Assembly: GCA_934183185.1 (NCBI GenBank)
Contig: CAKPSO010000015.1
Span: 1 to 35,112 of the forward strand
Length of the DNA stretch: 35,112 nt
Reading direction: 5' to 3'
Source of the DNA: an uncultured Bacilli bacterium
GTDB taxonomy: Bacteria > Bacillota_I > Bacilli_A > RF39 > UBA660
Shown piece by piece: positions 33,064-35,112 of the stretch (position 1 is its first letter; the number at the start of each line of letters is the position of its first letter). The position numbers were made by a program, and so were the translations under genes. A model generated the notes under the pieces. The model ran no database searches, was not told the DNA's origin, and saw nothing but the letters and a program-made list of their open reading frames with translations.

Positions 33064-34959
33064 ATGAAGCAAGAATATACTAAAAAAATCTTATTTTTAT
33101 CAATAAGTATAATAGTACTTTTAGTAATAGCTTTAGGAAGTACATATGCTATATTTACTTATACTAAGTTAGGAACTACAGATAATACGATAACTACTGG
33201 TACATTAAAGTTCTTATATACAGAAAATAGTACTGGAGGAACAGGAATAAATATAAGTGAAGCAGAACCAATATCAGATACACAAGGAAAAGAGTTAGTA
33301 GGAGATAAGAATGTATTTGATTTTAAAATAGCAGGTACTAATACTAGTAATAGCGATTTACCGTATGAAATAACTCTAAAAAAGAAAAGTGATTCTACTT
33401 TAGTAGATGAAGGAGTAAAAGTATATTTAACTGAAGTAGCAGGAAATAGTGAAACAGTATTAATTGGACCAACTCTATATAGTGAATTAACTCAGTCAGT
33501 ACAGAGTAGTGATAATGAAAAGGTAGTATATGTTAATAAAGTAGCAGCTAATACTAAGAGTTATGAAAAGAGTTTTAGATTAAGAATATGGATAGATGAA
33601 AATTTAGATTTTTCTAGTGGTAATTATAATAATAAAACATTTACAGCAACAGTAAATGTATACTCTAATGATAAAGTTAAAGAAGAAAAAATTGTATACA
33701 AAGAAAAAATATTAAATGGAACAGATCCAGTATTAAAGGGTAATTTAATACCAATAAAAATAGCTAGTGATGGAGCAGTAACAAAAGCAGATACAAGTAA
33801 AGAATGGTACAAGTATGAAAATAAAGAATGGGCCAATGCCGTAATATTAAAAGATGAAACAAAGACTTATAATAATGGAGAAACAATACCAGAATCAAAT
33901 ATTGAATCATACTTTGTATGGATACCAAGATATAAATACCAAATATTTGATGAAGGTAATTATACTGGTTTAACTAGTATCCAAAATAAAATTCAAACCA
34001 TAAATGTAGTATTTGAGAATAAAGATACAACTCCATCAAATGGAACTACTAAAGGTACCTGGTTAACACATCCAGCCTTTACATCATTTAATTCAAATGG
34101 ATTCTGGGTAGGAAAGTTTGAAACAGGTTATGATAAAGCTACAAGTACTAGTGCAGCTGGGGTAAATAGTGTAGATACAAGCAAAATAATAATAAAGCCC
34201 AATGTATACTCTTGGAGAAATATAAATGTAGGGAATATATTTAAAAATAGTTATGATTATCAAAGAAGTTTAGATTCTCATATGATGAAAAATACTGAAT
34301 GGGGGTCCGTTGCATACTTACAACATTCGATATATGGTAGTCAAGCTAGCGTCAGAATAAATAATAATGAAGCCTTTATAACAGGATATGCTTCAACTAT
34401 AGAGCCAACAACTGGGCCAACTAGTTCAAGTACCTCTACTAATAGGCATGAATCAACATCATTAGGAAAAGATGGAACCTATACAGTTAATTACTTGAAT
34501 AGTAAATCAAGTGTTGCATCAACTACCGGAAATAAAAGTGGAATCTATGATATGGTAGGAGGGGCTTGGGAATATGTAGCAGGCTATACAACTGGAGCAT
34601 CAACAGTAGGAGGAAATAGTGGAATAACTAGTTTATATCCGGACTTCTTTACTAATAGTACTTATACAAAATATTGGGATAAGTATACATCAACTACTAA
34701 TACACAATATAATAATAGAATTTTAGGAGATGCTACTGGAGAGATGGGGCCATTTGGAAATGAAAAAGATCCAGATGGTGTTACTAGGCCAAAATCAAGT
34801 TGGTATGGAGATTTCGCTTTCTTTGCTAATTCTTCTGATCCTTGGTTCTTACGCGGGGGCCATTGGTACGGTGGCACTGGCTCTGGCGCATTTGCATTCG
34901 GCCACAGTTCAGGCACTACGGACACGTACAATTCTTTCCGTGTGGTGCTTGCCCCTTAG
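33064..34959 (+). CDS. Exported C-type-lectin/FGE-fold surface protein B with variable-region-like end
   Basis: A 631-residue protein behind GTAGGAGG. SipW-type signal (1-30, ending GSTYAIF), a camelysin/TasA-like beta domain (about 30-210, with NTITTGTLKF at its start), then a region closely matching protein A (about 212-631) with the same FGE/C-type-lectin marks (GFWVGKFETGY, NTEWGSVAYLQ, YDMVGGAWEY). The end is PWFLRGGHWYGG through SFRVVLAP, the typical variable end of retroelement-diversified lectins. The last 150 bp change abruptly to GC-rich DNA: 69 of 120 bases at 34841-34960 are G or C, unlike the rest of the gene. The stop is at 34957-34959. Likely an adhesion or sensing protein at the cell surface. 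Confidence 0.8.
   Translation: MKQEYTKKILFLSISIIVLLVIALGSTYAIFTYTKLGTTDNTITTGTLKFLYTENSTGGTGINISEAEPISDTQGKELVGDKNVFDFKIAGTNTSNSDLPYEITLKKKSDSTLVDEGVKVYLTEVAGNSETVLIGPTLYSELTQSVQSSDNEKVVYVNKVAANTKSYEKSFRLRIWIDENLDFSSGNYNNKTFTATVNVYSNDKVKEEKIVYKEKILNGTDPVLKGNLIPIKIASDGAVTKADTSKEWYKYENKEWANAVILKDETKTYNNGETIPESNIESYFVWIPRYKYQIFDEGNYTGLTSIQNKIQTINVVFENKDTTPSNGTTKGTWLTHPAFTSFNSNGFWVGKFETGYDKATSTSAAGVNSVDTSKIIIKPNVYSWRNINVGNIFKNSYDYQRSLDSHMMKNTEWGSVAYLQHSIYGSQASVRINNNEAFITGYASTIEPTTGPTSSSTSTNRHESTSLGKDGTYTVNYLNSKSSVASTTGNKSGIYDMVGGAWEYVAGYTTGASTVGGNSGITSLYPDFFTNSTYTKYWDKYTSTTNTQYNNRILGDATGEMGPFGNEKDPDGVTRPKSSWYGDFAFFANSSDPWFLRGGHWYGGTGSGAFAFGHSSGTTDTYNSFRVVLAP
34810..34959 (+). other. Candidate DGR variable region (VR) of surface protein B
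   Basis: The segment shares the protein framework of paralog A (PWF-R-G-W, then G-FAF, then S-(F/Y)R-(V/I)VL) but differs at most intervening positions. Codons at these positions are mostly NNC or NNT (cat, tac, ggt, ggc, act, cac, agt, gac), as expected if AAC/AAT codons in a template repeat were mutated at adenines. A GC-rich stretch ends the gene (GTGGTGCTTGCCCC), resembling an initiation-of-mutagenic-homing site. The template and reverse transcriptase are not in the window. Confidence 0.55.
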
Positions 34960-35033
34960 GCACAGAAGATGCCATTAACCCCGTGTAAACAGGAATTGGA
35001 TAAAAGTTACCGCAACTATCTATCATTATTTCG

Positions 35034-35047
35034 GTTGTATTTACAAC
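35034..35047 (+). repeat. Small inverted repeat downstream of the candidate VR
   Basis: GTTGTA-TT-TACAAC (35034-35047), preceded by AGTT-ACCGC-AACT (35005-35017). Hairpins just past the target gene are a known feature of some DGRs; this one is short and could be chance. No gene is seen in 34960-35112. Confidence 0.35.
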
Positions 35048-35064
35048 TTTTGCAATTGAAAAGT

Positions 35065-35112
35065 TCACAATCAGTAAAATTTCCCCAACCCCAGGCTTGA
35101 CTTGGGGGGGGG
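35065..35112 (+). repeat. 48-bp direct repeat, copy 2 (cut by window end in the G tract)
   Basis: Identical to 195-242. Here it is not attached to an Rpn reading frame: the matching codons (HNQ, stop) follow a stop in the same frame. It carries TTGACT at 35097-35102 and at least nine G. By analogy with copy 1 a -10 and a further gene may follow beyond the window. Confidence 0.9.

Noticed and set aside
34730..34978. Open frames in other registers over the end of surface protein B, on both strands
   Set aside because: They arise from the GC-rich segment; no ribosome site, and the lectin frame explains the sequence.
1..35112. UGA read as tryptophan (Mollicute code)
   Set aside because: Genes end properly at TGA with overlapping starts (for example 16399-16401) and Trp is coded by TGG throughout.
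1..35112. CRISPR array, reverse transcriptase or template repeat within the window
   Set aside because: No regularly spaced repeats, no RT motifs in any frame, and no second copy of the GC-rich variable segment was seen.

Overview
The window is AT-rich DNA from a walled, low-GC Firmicutes-type bacterium. A likely home is one of the uncultured gut Bacilli lineages near RF39/Mycoplasmatota, but that placement is inference. The evidence is the general AT bias, Bacillus-like AGGAGG ribosome sites, extended -10 promoters, the pairing of rnc with an RNase J gene, a Bacillus-like tRNA-Met with encoded CCA, and several cell-wall genes (L,D-transpeptidase, LCP ligase, polysaccharide deacetylase). TGA is used as a stop codon, so this is not a code-4 Mollicute.

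Layout. 1-1813: tail of an Rpn-type nuclease gene, then a surface protein (A) with a C-type-lectin/FGE-like fold, whose promoter appears to be interrupted by a G10 tract. 1842-2358: a candidate structured RNA and a small unknown membrane protein. 2351-3356: dgkA and a PAP2 phosphatase. 3461-6841: a decayed accessory block on the minus strand (frameshifted OLD-like ATPase/TOPRIM gene, an unknown 308-aa protein, a split coiled-coil gene possibly related to Mob relaxases), abutting tRNA-Met. 7093-9503: thioredoxin-like/Tim44-like pair, then on the minus strand yidD and an orphan TroA-like lipoprotein. 9660-19931: a Wzx/Wzy-type exopolysaccharide operon (initiating sugar transferase, acetyltransferase, four GT2 enzymes, a CDP-glycerol-type transferase, polymerase, pyruvyl transferase, flippase). 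19996-25212: wall attachment and control of that polymer (L,D-transpeptidase, LCP ligase, VanZ-like, CpsC/CpsD/CpsB). 25269-32223: housekeeping genes (rnc, an RNase J paralog with altered active site, deacetylase, map, cyclophilin, RluD-like). 32287-33045: small membrane proteins. 33064-34959: surface protein B, a paralog of A with an extra SipW/TasA-like region.

The most unusual material lies at the two ends. Protein B ends in a segment of about 150 bp that is far more GC-rich than its surroundings and has the layout of the variable region of a diversity-generating retroelement (DGR). Its paralog A sits behind a promoter whose -35/-10 spacer contains a G10 homopolymer, an arrangement expected to be phase variable. 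A 48-bp sequence carrying the same -35 and G tract occurs again at the very end of the window, 105 bp after protein B, so another member of the family may lie just outside. No reverse transcriptase or template repeat is visible here. Together the ends suggest a family of exported lectin-like proteins varied both in expression and in sequence.
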